From positions 1 to 64,000 of the forward strand of contig FREY01000015.1 in NCBI GenBank assembly GCA_900143635.1: a stretch of DNA of 64,000 nt. The letters are read 5' to 3'. Each line of letters begins with the position of its first letter. Position 1 is the stretch's first letter. The position numbers and the translations under genes are program-made. A model generated the notes under the pieces. It had not been told where the DNA came from, searched no databases, and was given only the letters and a program-made list of their open reading frames with translations. The DNA is from Rhodobacteraceae bacterium Alg231-04. Its GTDB lineage: Bacteria; Pseudomonadota; Alphaproteobacteria; Rhodobacterales; Rhodobacteraceae. Of the stretch, positions 43,436-52,484 are shown in pieces.

Positions 43436-44509
43436 ATGAACGCCATGACAACGATGGCCCAAATCGGGTCGATCCGTTCAGGAGCACTGGACGGGCAGGG
43501 CGGAGCTTTAGCTTCGAAATGGAAACTTCTCAAGGCGGCCGAGGATGCGAGAGAGCCCCTGGGACTGAAACGGACATCCCTTGCACTGCTTCGGACAATG
43601 ATCGCACTCGTTCGGTCCGATAACATCTCCACTGCGGCCACTGATCAGCACATCTGCTTCGCAAGCAACGCAACTCTGGCTGAGCGTGTGCATGTCAGCG
43701 TGAAGACCGTAGAGCGTCACATTGCAGCGCTGGCTGAGGCTGGCTTGGTTCGTCGCATCGTGAGTGGAAACGGCAAGAGGTGGGCGCGCAGAGACAGACA
43801 GGGCAAGGTAGTCCTCGCGTCTGGGCTCTCGCTGCTTCCGCTTGCAGAAAAACACGCTGAGCTCATCCAGGCTGGCCAGGAGCACGCGGAGAAGGTCAGG
43901 AAGGCGTCTCTGCTCAAAGACCAGTGCTCGATCCAACTTCGGCGCCTGGTTGAGCTTGCAAGCGATGAGAGCATGATCTCTGGTCTGATGAGGAAGGTCC
44001 GAAACACCTTGCGCCGTAAACCCGATGAAAACGCCCTGAAAGACCTTCTGAAGGAACTCTCTGCCGAACTCGCAGGCTGTGGATATGTCGAGGATCAGAC
44101 AGCCATTTCGAGGGCCTCTGCCGATCGAATTGAGGGGCACAAAGAGACTGATTTGATTCAGAAAGTTAAAGAAAAGAATTCTTCTGAATTTCAAGTCAGT
44201 AGTTCCGAAATGGAGCGCTCATTCCCCAAGCTATGCGCGGAACTGAGATTTGCACGTAACAAAGAACACTGCGATCGCATAATGGTTGGCCTTGCCAGTT
44301 ACTTAGGAATCTCCAGCGAATGGATTGATTTGAAGGCCGAACATGGTCCAGCGGTATCCTTCATGATCATGGGTTACTTGCTTCAACGTGCTGACCACAT
44401 CCAGAATCACAAAGGCTACCTACATTCCTTGGTACAAAAGCTTAGAACAGGAGAAATAGGACCAATATCGCTGTTGAAAGCAACATCGCAAAAAGCTCGA
44501 AAACAATAG
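43436..44509 (+). CDS. repC: Replication initiator RepC
   Basis: 357 residues. N-terminal winged-helix domain with LGLKRTSLALLRTMIALV, FASNATLAERVHVSVKTVERHIAALAEAG in two blocks, and a C-terminal domain ending HKGYLHSLVQKLRTGEIG, the usual RepC tail. RepC alone starts replication, and in known plasmids the origin lies inside the gene; an AT-rich stretch at about 44155-44205 is a candidate. It is somewhat shorter than many RepC proteins. Its own ribosome site is weak, in line with control by the ctRNA. Confidence 0.93.
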   Translation: MNAMTTMAQIGSIRSGALDGQGGALASKWKLLKAAEDAREPLGLKRTSLALLRTMIALVRSDNISTAATDQHICFASNATLAERVHVSVKTVERHIAALAEAGLVRRIVSGNGKRWARRDRQGKVVLASGLSLLPLAEKHAELIQAGQEHAEKVRKASLLKDQCSIQLRRLVELASDESMISGLMRKVRNTLRRKPDENALKDLLKELSAELAGCGYVEDQTAISRASADRIEGHKETDLIQKVKEKNSSEFQVSSSEMERSFPKLCAELRFARNKEHCDRIMVGLASYLGISSEWIDLKAEHGPAVSFMIMGYLLQRADHIQNHKGYLHSLVQKLRTGEIGPISLLKATSQKARKQ

Positions 44510-44671
44510 TTCATGACCCAATACCTTTAGCGATGTGTCGACCGAGTGCTGGTTCTGATCTTAAGAGTTAGGCCAATCTCACCTCTGAAGTGTGCATTAG
44601 CAGCAATATGAAACAGCCACGCGGCCTGACTTCGGATTTCCGCAACCGTCCAGCCAGCCGCAGGCAGCGGT

Positions 44672-45160
44672 TTGATGCATCAGAACAGCATATCCGTTAT
44701 CAGAACCCGCAAACACAAGGTGACAACCGACAGTGACCACAAATTCAACATTACGCCAAACCAGTTGGATCGGGACTTCACAGCGGAGAAGCCAGACCAG
44801 AAATGGGCCGACGACATCAGCTATGTTTGGACCCATGAAGGTTGGTTGTATCTCTCTGTGATCTTGGATCTGCATTCTCGACGGGTGATTGGCTGGGCGG
44901 TGAGCAATCGCATGAAACGCGATCTGGCAATCCGGGCTTTGAAAATGGCCATAGCCTTCCGTGCGCCGCCCAAGGGCTGCATCCATCACACGGACCGTGG
45001 ATCGCCCAATACTGCTCACACGACTACCAGAAGATCCTGCGCCAGCACGGCTTCAAGGTATCCATGAGCGGCAGGGGAAACTGCTAAGACAACGCCGCTG
45101 TCGAAACCTTCTTCTAAACCATCAAGGCCGAACTCATCTGGCGGCGGGAAATTCCACTTT
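44672..45160 (+). pseudogene. IS3-family transposase, truncated and frameshifted
   Basis: Reads SVIRTRKHKVTTDSDHKFNI, KPDQKWADDISYVWTHEGWL, LHSRRVIGWAVSNRMKRDLA and HHTDRGS, the DDE core of an IS3-type OrfB. After that a frameshift leads to YCSHDYQKILRQHGFKVSMS in another frame, and in-frame stops replace residues at GNC(stop)DNAAVETFF(stop). The end of the gene and both terminal repeats are missing. The element is dead. Bases 44510-44671 hold further decayed OrfB-like or leader sequence. Confidence 0.85.
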
Positions 45161-45330
45161 CTACATAATTGACTTGCGCTTGCGCAGCAGATTAAACTTG
45201 TCATCGAACAGCGCAATTTACTTGCAATACCACAACATGAAATACGTGAGGTCCTGCGATCGCCACTCCACAAGAAAAGCTGGCAACATCGCTTGAGGCG
45301 CTTCGGGACCTGCAATCCGAAGGCCGCCGG

Positions 45331-46782
45331 GTGTTTCGCTCGGGAGAAATCAGCCGCACGCATCGTGAGCGGCTGCGGGACAACGGCTTTCTGACCGAGG
45401 TCATCAAGGGCTGGTGGATTTCGACCAGCCCGCAGGCGGAACCCGGGGATACGACGCCCTGGTATTCGTCCTTCTGGGCGTTTTGCGCCGAATACTGCGA
45501 GGCTCGGTTCGGCGCAGAGTGGCATTTGTCCCCGGAACAGTCCCTGATGTTGCATGCCGAGGCGACGAGCGTGCCGACGCAGGTTGTCGTCTATTCACCG
45601 ACGGGGGGCAACAACAGCACCGAGCTTCTGTTCGGAACCTCGATCTACGACCTGAGGCAGAAGGCGATGCCGCCAGGGTCGGATCTGACGCTGCGCGAGG
45701 GGCTGCGCCTCTACACGGCAGAGGCGGCGCTGGTGAAGGTGCCCGAGGCGTTCTTTCAGCGCTCCCCGGTCGAGGTGCAAGTGGCGCTGGCGTCGCTTGG
45801 GCCGTCCTCACCGTTGCTGTCTCGGCTGCTCGAAGGCGGGCACACCACCGTCGCGGGACGAATCGCGGGCGCTCTGCGGCGCATCGGTCGGCCCGATCAG
45901 GCCGACCGGATCGTCCGAACGATGACGGCGGTCGGCTATGACGTGCGCGAAAGCGACCCGTTCGCGGAAGACGCCAAAGTTGTGTCCGCCGCCAGCCCGC
46001 GGGCCCCAATCGCCGGGCGGCTTGCAGCGCTGTGGCAGGCCCAGAGGGAGGGTGTCCTTGCGCAGATGCTGCCGCCGCCCGGCCTGCCGGGCGACAGGGC
46101 GGCTTATCTGCGGGACGTTCAGGACAGCTATGAACAGGACGCCTATCACTCGCTCTCCATCGAAGGTTACAACGTCACCCCCGACCTGGTGGAGCGGGTT
46201 CGGCATGGCCGTTGGAGCCCAGACGAAGAAGACCGGGACCGCCGTGACCGGGATGCGCTTGCGGCGCGGGGTTATTTCCAGGCCTTCGAGCGCGTCCGGG
46301 AGGACATCGGGGCGATTCTGGACGGTGCACATCCCGGCAGGCGACTGCGCGAGAGGGTAGGGGAGTGGTATCTGGAGCTGTTCGCCCCCTCGGTGGCGGC
46401 CGGCATGCTGAAGGCGCAGGATCTGGCGGGCTACCGTGATCAGCCAGTCTATATCCGTGCCTCGCGCCATGTCCCGCCAAGGGCCGAGGTCGTACCGGAT
46501 GCCATGGAGGCACTGTTCGATCTGATCGAACAGGAAGAAGAGCCTGCCGTGCGGGCGGTGTTGGGTCACTGGATGCTGGGCTATGTTCACCCTTACCCGG
46601 ACGGCAACGGTCGCATTGCCCGGTTCCTGATGAATGTCATGCTGGCCTCGGGCGGCTATCCCTGGACCGTGATCCGCGTGCAGGACCGCACCTCCTACAT
46701 GGCCGCGCTCGAGGCTGCGAGCGTTGCGGGCGACATCGCACCCTTTGCCGACTTCATCGCTGCGCGGCTTGGCGGACGGTAG
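45331..46782 (+). CDS. Fic-domain protein with N-terminal regulatory region
   Basis: 483 residues from GTG 45331. The Fic motif HPYPDGNGRIAR is at about residue 419, so AMP transfer (or a related nucleotide transfer) to a protein hydroxyl is expected. An inhibitory motif SLSIEG ((S/T)xxxE(G/N)) is at about residue 272, before the Fic core, as in class II Fic proteins. The first 180 residues resemble the DNA-binding start of AbiEi-like antitoxins (FRSGEISRTHRERLRDNGFL, IKGWWISTS). Coding similarity seems to begin upstream (from about 45259, IATPQEKLATSLEALRDLQS), but there an ATC stands where ATG might be expected. Confidence 0.82.
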   Translation: MFRSGEISRTHRERLRDNGFLTEVIKGWWISTSPQAEPGDTTPWYSSFWAFCAEYCEARFGAEWHLSPEQSLMLHAEATSVPTQVVVYSPTGGNNSTELLFGTSIYDLRQKAMPPGSDLTLREGLRLYTAEAALVKVPEAFFQRSPVEVQVALASLGPSSPLLSRLLEGGHTTVAGRIAGALRRIGRPDQADRIVRTMTAVGYDVRESDPFAEDAKVVSAASPRAPIAGRLAALWQAQREGVLAQMLPPPGLPGDRAAYLRDVQDSYEQDAYHSLSIEGYNVTPDLVERVRHGRWSPDEEDRDRRDRDALAARGYFQAFERVREDIGAILDGAHPGRRLRERVGEWYLELFAPSVAAGMLKAQDLAGYRDQPVYIRASRHVPPRAEVVPDAMEALFDLIEQEEEPAVRAVLGHWMLGYVHPYPDGNGRIARFLMNVMLASGGYPWTVIRVQDRTSYMAALEAASVAGDIAPFADFIAARLGGR

Positions 46783-46918
46783 TGGAGCGTGGCGGGGGCC
46801 ATGCAGGGGGCGCGCGAACCGGAACGAACATGTGAATGGACTCTCTGCGCCTTGTTTGGAACTGTTGGGGTTCGCGGCAAATGCACTCGACCTCGAACAC
46901 AGCGATGGGGAAACAAAC

Positions 46919-47578
46919 ATGCTGACCAGACGACATTTTGTTGTGACTTCGTTTGCGTTGTTCTCGCAACCGATCGCCAATACGGCAACGGCGGCTGCAT
47001 CGTCGTCACAATGGGCGGCCTGGGATGCGCAGGTGACGCCGCCGGACTATGATCCGGCCACCTCGAATCCCTGGGGGTTTCATCCGCGGTTTCTGCCCCA
47101 ACGGGTCGAGACCAGCCGATCTCTCGTTCCGGGTGACATTCATGTCGATGCGGTGGCGCGGTATCTCTACTACATCGAGGCCGACGGGACGGCCCTGCGT
47201 TTTGGCGTGGCGATTGCACGGGGCAACTTGTACGAGCCAGGCATCTATTCGATCCGGCGCAAGGCGAAATGGCCGCGCTGGACGCCGACGGCCGACATGA
47301 TCCGGCGCGACCCGCAGGATTATGCCCAGTTTGCCGATGGAGTGCCGGGCGGGCCGGCCAACCCGTTGGGAGCCAGGGCCTTTTACCTGTTCGAAGGAGG
47401 GCGCGACACATACCTGCGCATTCATGGAACGCCGTATCCCAGGTCCATTGGGGGCAGGGCCAGCTCCGGCTGCGTGCGGATGGTGATGCCGCATATCATT
47501 GGGCTATATGATCAAGTTTCGGCCGGGGCGACTGCACATCTGTATCCGGCCGAGCAATATGTGACCGCCGGAAGCTGA
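46919..47578 (+). CDS. L,D-transpeptidase (YkuD family) 1
   Basis: 219 residues. Twin-arginine-like signal (TRRHFVVTSFALF), then a YkuD domain with IHGTPYPRSIG and ASSGCVRM, which holds the catalytic cysteine. It would make 3-3 crosslinks in peptidoglycan or attach proteins to it. Start ATG 46919 gives the signal peptide at the right place. A second paralogue is at 48077. Confidence 0.88.
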   Translation: MLTRRHFVVTSFALFSQPIANTATAAASSSQWAAWDAQVTPPDYDPATSNPWGFHPRFLPQRVETSRSLVPGDIHVDAVARYLYYIEADGTALRFGVAIARGNLYEPGIYSIRRKAKWPRWTPTADMIRRDPQDYAQFADGVPGGPANPLGARAFYLFEGGRDTYLRIHGTPYPRSIGGRASSGCVRMVMPHIIGLYDQVSAGATAHLYPAEQYVTAGS

Positions 47579-47602
47579 CGCCGCTGGACGGGGCCAGGCC
47601 TA

Positions 47603-47878
47603 TTATTGAATCCGGGTGCAGATCGGGCGGCCCTCGGTGGTGCGCAGCGGCAGATAGGTGGTTTCAACAGGCCCCTCATGCCGGTACCAGTAACAGCTGT
47701 CCTCGGGCATTATTCGGACCGCGCTCAGATCCTGGTAAGGGGCGGCAATCTCGACAACGCCTTCCGGCAGTTTTGTGAGGTTTCCGACATCTCCGCCGCC
47801 GGAAACGGGAACTGTGGCCGAACAGGCTCCGATAATCACAAGTGCCGACAATACCCAGAATACTCTCGCAGCGGCCAT
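47603..47878 (-). CDS. Small lipoprotein
   Basis: 91 residues with a lipoprotein signal (LVIIGACSAT, lipobox cysteine at about residue 19). The exported part has DSCYWYRHEGPVETTY and a C-terminal RPICTRIQ, so two cysteines could form a disulfide. I recognise no function, but similar short proteins accompany L,D-transpeptidases in related bacteria. Convergent with L,D-transpeptidase 1. Confidence 0.6.
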   Translation of the reverse strand: MAAARVFWVLSALVIIGACSATVPVSGGGDVGNLTKLPEGVVEIAAPYQDLSAVRIMPEDSCYWYRHEGPVETTYLPLRTTEGRPICTRIQ

Positions 47879-48001
47879 CCGGTGGTTTCCTTGCGTCGTT
47901 TCAAATCCTTGTTTTTATATACATTTGCACCTGTTGGCTTTAACTGCAATGCGGTTTGTGACAGACCGCCGGAAATCACACCCATGTGAATTAAAAACCT
48001 G

Positions 48002-48032
48002 TTGACCTTCCAGCGCGGGAATCGGGCAGACA
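48002..48032 (+). promoter_or_regulatory. CueR-type promoter/operator for L,D-transpeptidase 2 and following genes
   Basis: -35 TTGACC (48002-48007), 19-bp spacer TTCCAGCGCGGGAATCGGG (48008-48026), -10 CAGACA (48027-48032). The first 14 spacer bases differ from the copZ site at only two positions. The start codon of L,D-transpeptidase 2 lies 45 bases downstream. Confidence 0.65.
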
Positions 48033-48076
48033 GACCAGCGGATCCCAAGAAACAACGAAGTTGTCAGGAGGCAGGC

Positions 48077-48658
48077 ATGAATGAGAACGGCAAGAAAACA
48101 GGTTTGTCCCGGCGCGGTCTGATGGTCGGCGCAGGAGCGGCCGTTTTGCTCGCGTCGCCCGCAGTTTCGGCTCAAACGGAGGGGCCCGCCGAAGTACGCC
48201 GGAATATTTCGTCTTTCCGGGTCAGTGACTGGCGGAACCATTTCGACAATCTGGAGAACGGTGTCATTCTCGCAGACACCAAATCCAAGATGCTGCAATA
48301 CTGGTCCGAAGACGAAAGCATCTACAAGATGTATCCGACGAGCGTTCCGCTGTCTGATGACCTCACGAAGCTGGGCTACACGAGGATCATCCGCAAGGTG
48401 GAAGGGCCGTCGTGGAGGCCAACACCCTCGATGAAGGAGCGGGATCCGGAGCTGCCGGATTTTGTCGGGCCGGGGCCGGACAATCCGCTGGGGACCCACG
48501 CACTATATCTGAGCTGGCAGTACTACCGGATTCACGGCACCAACGACACACGTAAGATCGGACGGAAGTCCTCGAACGGTTGCATCGGCCTTTACAATGA
48601 ACAGATCGCCGAACTCTTCGCGCTGGCGGAAGTCGGAACACAGGTCAAGCTCTTTTGA
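48077..48658 (+). CDS. L,D-transpeptidase (YkuD family) 2
   Basis: 193 residues from ATG 48077, with AGGAGG upstream. Twin-arginine-like signal (LSRRGLMVGAGAAVLLA), YkuD core with IHGTNDTRKIG and SSNGCIGLYN (catalytic Cys). The domain is shorter than in the 46919 paralogue. It is the first gene after a CueR-type promoter, so copper may switch on peptidoglycan crosslinking. Confidence 0.88.
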   Translation: MNENGKKTGLSRRGLMVGAGAAVLLASPAVSAQTEGPAEVRRNISSFRVSDWRNHFDNLENGVILADTKSKMLQYWSEDESIYKMYPTSVPLSDDLTKLGYTRIIRKVEGPSWRPTPSMKERDPELPDFVGPGPDNPLGTHALYLSWQYYRIHGTNDTRKIGRKSSNGCIGLYNEQIAELFALAEVGTQVKLF

Positions 48659-48727
48659 CGAAAGCCAAGGCGAGCCAGCCCCTGCCGGCCTCAGAATGAC
48701 TCGAATCACAAAACAAGAAGCAATGAA

Positions 48728-49177
48728 ATGAACAAACTCACGCTACTCATCGCGGGTGTCCTGATTGCAGGGGGCGCCGTTGTGATCAACAACCTGATGC
48801 AGGAACCTGCCGGGCATTCAATGACACCGCCCGATACGTCTGCGCTTTCCGATGGGGACCCTATTGCGGAGGTTGCTGTTCCGGCAGAGTTCAGCGTGCT
48901 TGCGGCCTCGGGCCAGCAGGCATTTGAATCTGTTTGCGCGTCCTGCCACGGCAAGAATGCAACTGGCCTGGAAGGTCTTGCGCCGCCGCTTGTCCATAAG
49001 ATCTACGAGCCAAGCCACCACTCGGACGAGGCCTTTTTCCGGGCAGCGGAATTCGGGGTGAAAGCCCACCATTGGCGGTTCGGTGACATGCCGCCGGTTG
49101 AAGGCTTGACCCGGGGGGATGTGAAAGGCATCGTTGCCTATGTAAGAGAACTGCAGCGCGAGAACGGGATCAACTGA
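48728..49177 (+). CDS. Periplasmic cytochrome c
   Basis: 149 residues with an N-terminal signal anchor (LTLLIAGVLIAGGAVVI) and one heme site CASCH (about residue 75). A distal Met, FGDMPPVEG, is the likely sixth ligand. Related to the cytochrome at 52484 and the domain at the end of the 15383 protein. It is the first of four c-type cytochrome genes (48728, 49577, 50171, 52484) that surround a multicopper oxidase gene. Confidence 0.88.
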   Translation: MNKLTLLIAGVLIAGGAVVINNLMQEPAGHSMTPPDTSALSDGDPIAEVAVPAEFSVLAASGQQAFESVCASCHGKNATGLEGLAPPLVHKIYEPSHHSDEAFFRAAEFGVKAHHWRFGDMPPVEGLTRGDVKGIVAYVRELQRENGIN

Positions 49178-49180
49178 ATC

Positions 49181-49522
49181 GTGACAGTCCAATGGGGCAG
49201 GGCAATCAGGTACTGGCTTCTGACAGCGGGGTTGCTCGTTGTCAGTATTCTGGTTGTGTCTGAACCGGCTTTCGCCCACGGCGGCGAAGGCGTTATCCAT
49301 GCTCCGGTGGAACTGCAGGCCGAAGACCCTGAACACGCAGAGCAAGGTCATCCCGGTCATTGCCACGGGGGATCCTTCTGCACTGGTGTGGCTGTGGCCG
49401 CACCGGGGCCGAACCTGCCTGTTCTGTTTTCGCATGCCTCGCGGCTGTCCATACCGCGCGGCAGTTTCAAGTTGCTGGCAATAACTTCTTTCGATCCGCC
49501 GCCGCCGCGCATCCTGTCCTAA
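49181..49522 (+). CDS. Small secreted His-rich protein
   Basis: 113 residues from a GTG start, three bases after the cytochrome gene. Signal peptide ending SEPAFAHGG, then a His-rich stretch (HAEQGHPGHCHGGSFC) and a Pro-rich end (FDPPPPRILS). A similar layout is seen in the 61341 protein. His and Cys clusters suggest copper binding. Family unknown. Confidence 0.6.
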   Translation: MTVQWGRAIRYWLLTAGLLVVSILVVSEPAFAHGGEGVIHAPVELQAEDPEHAEQGHPGHCHGGSFCTGVAVAAPGPNLPVLFSHASRLSIPRGSFKLLAITSFDPPPPRILS

Positions 49523-49576
49523 ATCACAAGCTACGCCCGCTTCGGGCGCGTTGAAGCAGATTTACAGGACAGAAAA

Positions 49577-50161
49577 ATGAAAACTCTCAAACTGACTACA
49601 GGTGCTGTTGCAGCGTCTCTCTTTGCGGTCTCCGCTTTTGCGCACGGTGGTGCCACCGGGATCGTGAAAGACCGGATGGACGGCATGTCGGCCATGAAAG
49701 ATAGCATGAAGGTGCTGACGCCGATAATGCAGGGCAAGGCGCCCTATGATGCGGAAAAGGTCCGGGTAGAAGCGGAGTCGATCGGCCGCCATGCCGGTGA
49801 GGCGCTGACCAGGCTGTTTCCCGAAGGCAGCATGGGAAAACCGTCGGAGGCCAAACACGAGATCTGGACAGATTGGGAAGGGTTTTCGGATCTGGCGGAG
49901 CAGCTGCATGCCTATGCTGAAGGGCTGGCGCTTGCGTCCGGCAACGGTCTGATGATGGCCGATTCCGGCCAGAACGCCGGGATGATGACGGGTGCAAGCG
50001 GTTCGATGATGGGCGCGGGCGGCATGACGGGTGGCATGACGGGTGGCATGATGGGCGGCGTTCCGGGGCGCGAGGAGCTTGCGGAGATGCCGGCTGACGG
50101 CGTGTTCATGATGCTCAGCCAGGCCTGCTCGGCCTGCCATACGAAATATCGCGCGGAATAG
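49577..50161 (+). CDS. Cytochrome c' with a Met-rich insertion
   Basis: 194 residues. Signal peptide (ASLFAVSAFAHG), four-helix cytochrome c' fold (for example MKVLTPIMQGKAPYDAEKV, WTDWEGFSDLAEQL), and the heme site CSACHTKYR at the very C-terminus, as in class II cytochromes. Between about residues 130 and 165 there is an insertion of Met-Gly repeats (GMMTG, SMMGAGGMTGGMTGG), not normal for the family. It resembles copper-binding Met motifs. Start ATG 49577. Confidence 0.88.
   Translation: MKTLKLTTGAVAASLFAVSAFAHGGATGIVKDRMDGMSAMKDSMKVLTPIMQGKAPYDAEKVRVEAESIGRHAGEALTRLFPEGSMGKPSEAKHEIWTDWEGFSDLAEQLHAYAEGLALASGNGLMMADSGQNAGMMTGASGSMMGAGGMTGGMTGGMMGGVPGREELAEMPADGVFMMLSQACSACHTKYRAE
50021..50056 (+). 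repeat. 12-bp tandem repeat within the cytochrome c' gene
   Basis: Three units, GGCATGACGGGT (50021-50032), the same again (50033-50044) and GGCATGATGGGC (50045-50056), code for GMTG-GMTG-GMMG. Such repeats can change number by slippage, so the Met-rich loop may vary in length among strains. Confidence 0.75.
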
Positions 50162-50170
50162 GCTGCTGCC

Positions 50171-51070
50171 ATGAAACGCGTGTTTCGCCTCGGCCTTGCC
50201 GCCGCCGTCTCGGCGTCGGCAGGCTTCGCCGCAGTGGTTGCCTGGCCAATCGGGCTGCCGCTGCAATCCATGGATCTGGCCGGAGATGTGAACCGAGGGG
50301 TCTACCTGGCCCGGGCCAGCGGCTGTATCGCCTGTCATACAAACTTTGAAGGCGGCGGCGCGCCGCTGGCAGGCGGAGTGAAGCTGGAGACGCCCTTCGG
50401 GGCTCTCTATTCTCCCAATCTGACAACAGACCCCGATCATGGGCTTGGCAATTGGACACTTGAGGAATTCGCCCGGGCTGTCCGTCAGGGCGTATCTCCT
50501 GAGGGAGAGCCCTACTACCCTGCGTTCACCTATCCGTTCTACGCGAACTTCACGGATCAGGATGTTGCCGACCTCTGGGCCGCGTTCCAGACCGTACCGC
50601 CGGTGGCCGAGCCGTCAAAGAAGCAGGAGATGTCCTTTCCGTTCAATCAGCGGTGGGGGCTTAAACTGTGGCGGGCAGCCTTCTTGGAACCCCCGCGGAC
50701 GGACCCTGTGGAAGGCAACGATGACGTTTGGAACCGGGGCCGGCTGCTGGTCGAGGGCGCTGCTCATTGCGCCGCCTGCCATACTGGGCGAAACCTTGCG
50801 GGTGCCCGCAATTCGGACACCGAGCATTTCAAAGGCAGCAATGCGCTGCCAGGCGGCGGAAAGGCCCCGGCTATCGACTATCTAAGCCTGCAAGAGCGCG
50901 GATGGACAGTCGATAGCCTGACCTATGCTCTGCGTGCCGGCGTGATGCCGGACGGTGATGTCTTTGGTGGCTCCATGGGCGAAGTTGTAAACTACGGCAC
51001 CAGCTTCCTCACGGAAGAAGACCGCAGGGCAATGGCAACCTACCTGATGGATGCGCACGAGGGCGGATAG
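50171..51070 (+). CDS. Di-heme cytochrome c
   Basis: 299 residues with a signal anchor and two heme sites, CIACHTNF (about residue 53) and CAACHTGRN (about residue 202). This is the layout of electron-transfer subunits of periplasmic dehydrogenases. Nine bases after the cytochrome c' stop. In this operon it may take electrons from, or give them to, the multicopper oxidase. Confidence 0.88.
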   Translation: MKRVFRLGLAAAVSASAGFAAVVAWPIGLPLQSMDLAGDVNRGVYLARASGCIACHTNFEGGGAPLAGGVKLETPFGALYSPNLTTDPDHGLGNWTLEEFARAVRQGVSPEGEPYYPAFTYPFYANFTDQDVADLWAAFQTVPPVAEPSKKQEMSFPFNQRWGLKLWRAAFLEPPRTDPVEGNDDVWNRGRLLVEGAAHCAACHTGRNLAGARNSDTEHFKGSNALPGGGKAPAIDYLSLQERGWTVDSLTYALRAGVMPDGDVFGGSMGEVVNYGTSFLTEEDRRAMATYLMDAHEGG

Positions 51071-51110
51071 GGCACCAATGCCAGCTAACCGAAGCAACAA
51101 GGAAAAGAAT

Positions 51111-52484
51111 ATGAACCTCAATCGCCGGCACTTTCTGGCGGGCGTTTCCGCGCTGGCCGCCGTTCCTGCAACTGGAGCGGCGGCCGCTGCCTCCCGGATC
51201 ATCGAGGCCCGGCCCGGCAAGGTGCAGCTTGTTTCCGGAGACTTCCCGGCAACTGAAATCTGGGGCTATGACGGGGGTGTGCCCGGTCCTTTGATCCGCG
51301 CGCGGCAGGGTGAAACCATCAGCCGGACACTGGTCAACTCCCTGCCGCAGCCGACGGCCATTCACTGGCACGGATTGCGTGTTCCCAATAATATGGATGG
51401 CGTGCCGGGCCTGACGCAGGATGCGGTGTCGGTAGGTGGTGAATTCCAATATGACCTGCCGCTCACCGACGCAGGCACCTACTGGTATCATTCGCACAAC
51501 CAATCGACTGAGCAGGTCGCCCGCGGGCTTTACGGCGTTCTGATCGTCGATGAGCCAAACTCGCCGGATGTTGATCACGACCTGGCCGTTGTTCTTGATG
51601 ACTGGCGGATGAACAAGGAGGCGCAGATCACCGAGGATTTCGGTGCCACGCATGACTGGACCCATGCCGGCAGGATGGGGAATTTCATTCACGCCAGCTT
51701 GTCCCCTTCTATGGACGGGGTTCAAACCAACCAGCGTCTGCGTCTACGCCTGATCAATGTAGCCACCGACCGGATCATGGCCGTCTCGTTGCGCGGGCTG
51801 TCCGGCAAGCTCGTTGCGCATGACGGCATGCCGGTGGAGCAGCCTGAGGACTTTGGGGTTCTGGTCTTTGGTCCCGCACAACGGGCCGACATCATTGCTG
51901 ACGTCACGGCAAAGCCGGGCGAGCCGGTGCAAATTATCCTTCACGAGCGAGATAGCGCGTATGTTCTGAGCGAGTTGCCGGTGAACGGCGGGGGGCGCGC
52001 CGCGCCGAGGGGCAGCATTCAGCCGCTTCCTGCAAACCCGGTCGCGGGTATCGGCAGCCTGACCGGGGCGCGAGAAGTGCCGCTGGTTATGGAAGGCGGA
52101 GCCATGGGCAGGATGCGCCAGGGAACCTACAAAGGGCAGCTGTTGGGTATGCGGGACCTGGTGGACCAGGGCCAGATCTGGACCTTCAACGGAACCGCTG
52201 GGCTTCCTGAAGAACCGCTTGTGACCGCATCGCGGGGCGAGATTGTCCGCATTGCCATGGAGAACAACACCGTATTCCCGCACGCAATGCATTTGCACGG
52301 GACGCATTTCCGGGAAGTTGGCGCAGACGGCAGCCTTGGGCCGCTGCGCGACACTCTCCTGATGGATGCGCGTGAAACACGCGAGATTGCATTTGTGGCG
52401 GACAACCCGGGCGATTGGCTGCTGCATTGCCACATGCTTTCGCATCAGGCCGCTGGTATGAAGACATGGATCCGGGTCACCTGA
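51111..52484 (+). CDS. Multicopper oxidase (CueO/CopA type)
   Basis: 457 residues from ATG 51111. Twin-arginine signal NRRHFLAGVSALAA. The copper ligands are in HWHGLR, YWYHSHN, HAMHLHGTHF and LLHCHMLSHQAAGM, so all four canonical His boxes and the type 1 site are present. It probably oxidises Cu(I) to Cu(II) in the periplasm. There is no long Met-rich segment as in CueO. The stop overlaps the next start (TGATG). Confidence 0.93.
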   Translation: MNLNRRHFLAGVSALAAVPATGAAAAASRIIEARPGKVQLVSGDFPATEIWGYDGGVPGPLIRARQGETISRTLVNSLPQPTAIHWHGLRVPNNMDGVPGLTQDAVSVGGEFQYDLPLTDAGTYWYHSHNQSTEQVARGLYGVLIVDEPNSPDVDHDLAVVLDDWRMNKEAQITEDFGATHDWTHAGRMGNFIHASLSPSMDGVQTNQRLRLRLINVATDRIMAVSLRGLSGKLVAHDGMPVEQPEDFGVLVFGPAQRADIIADVTAKPGEPVQIILHERDSAYVLSELPVNGGGRAAPRGSIQPLPANPVAGIGSLTGAREVPLVMEGGAMGRMRQGTYKGQLLGMRDLVDQGQIWTFNGTAGLPEEPLVTASRGEIVRIAMENNTVFPHAMHLHGTHFREVGADGSLGPLRDTLLMDARETREIAFVADNPGDWLLHCHMLSHQAAGMKTWIRVT

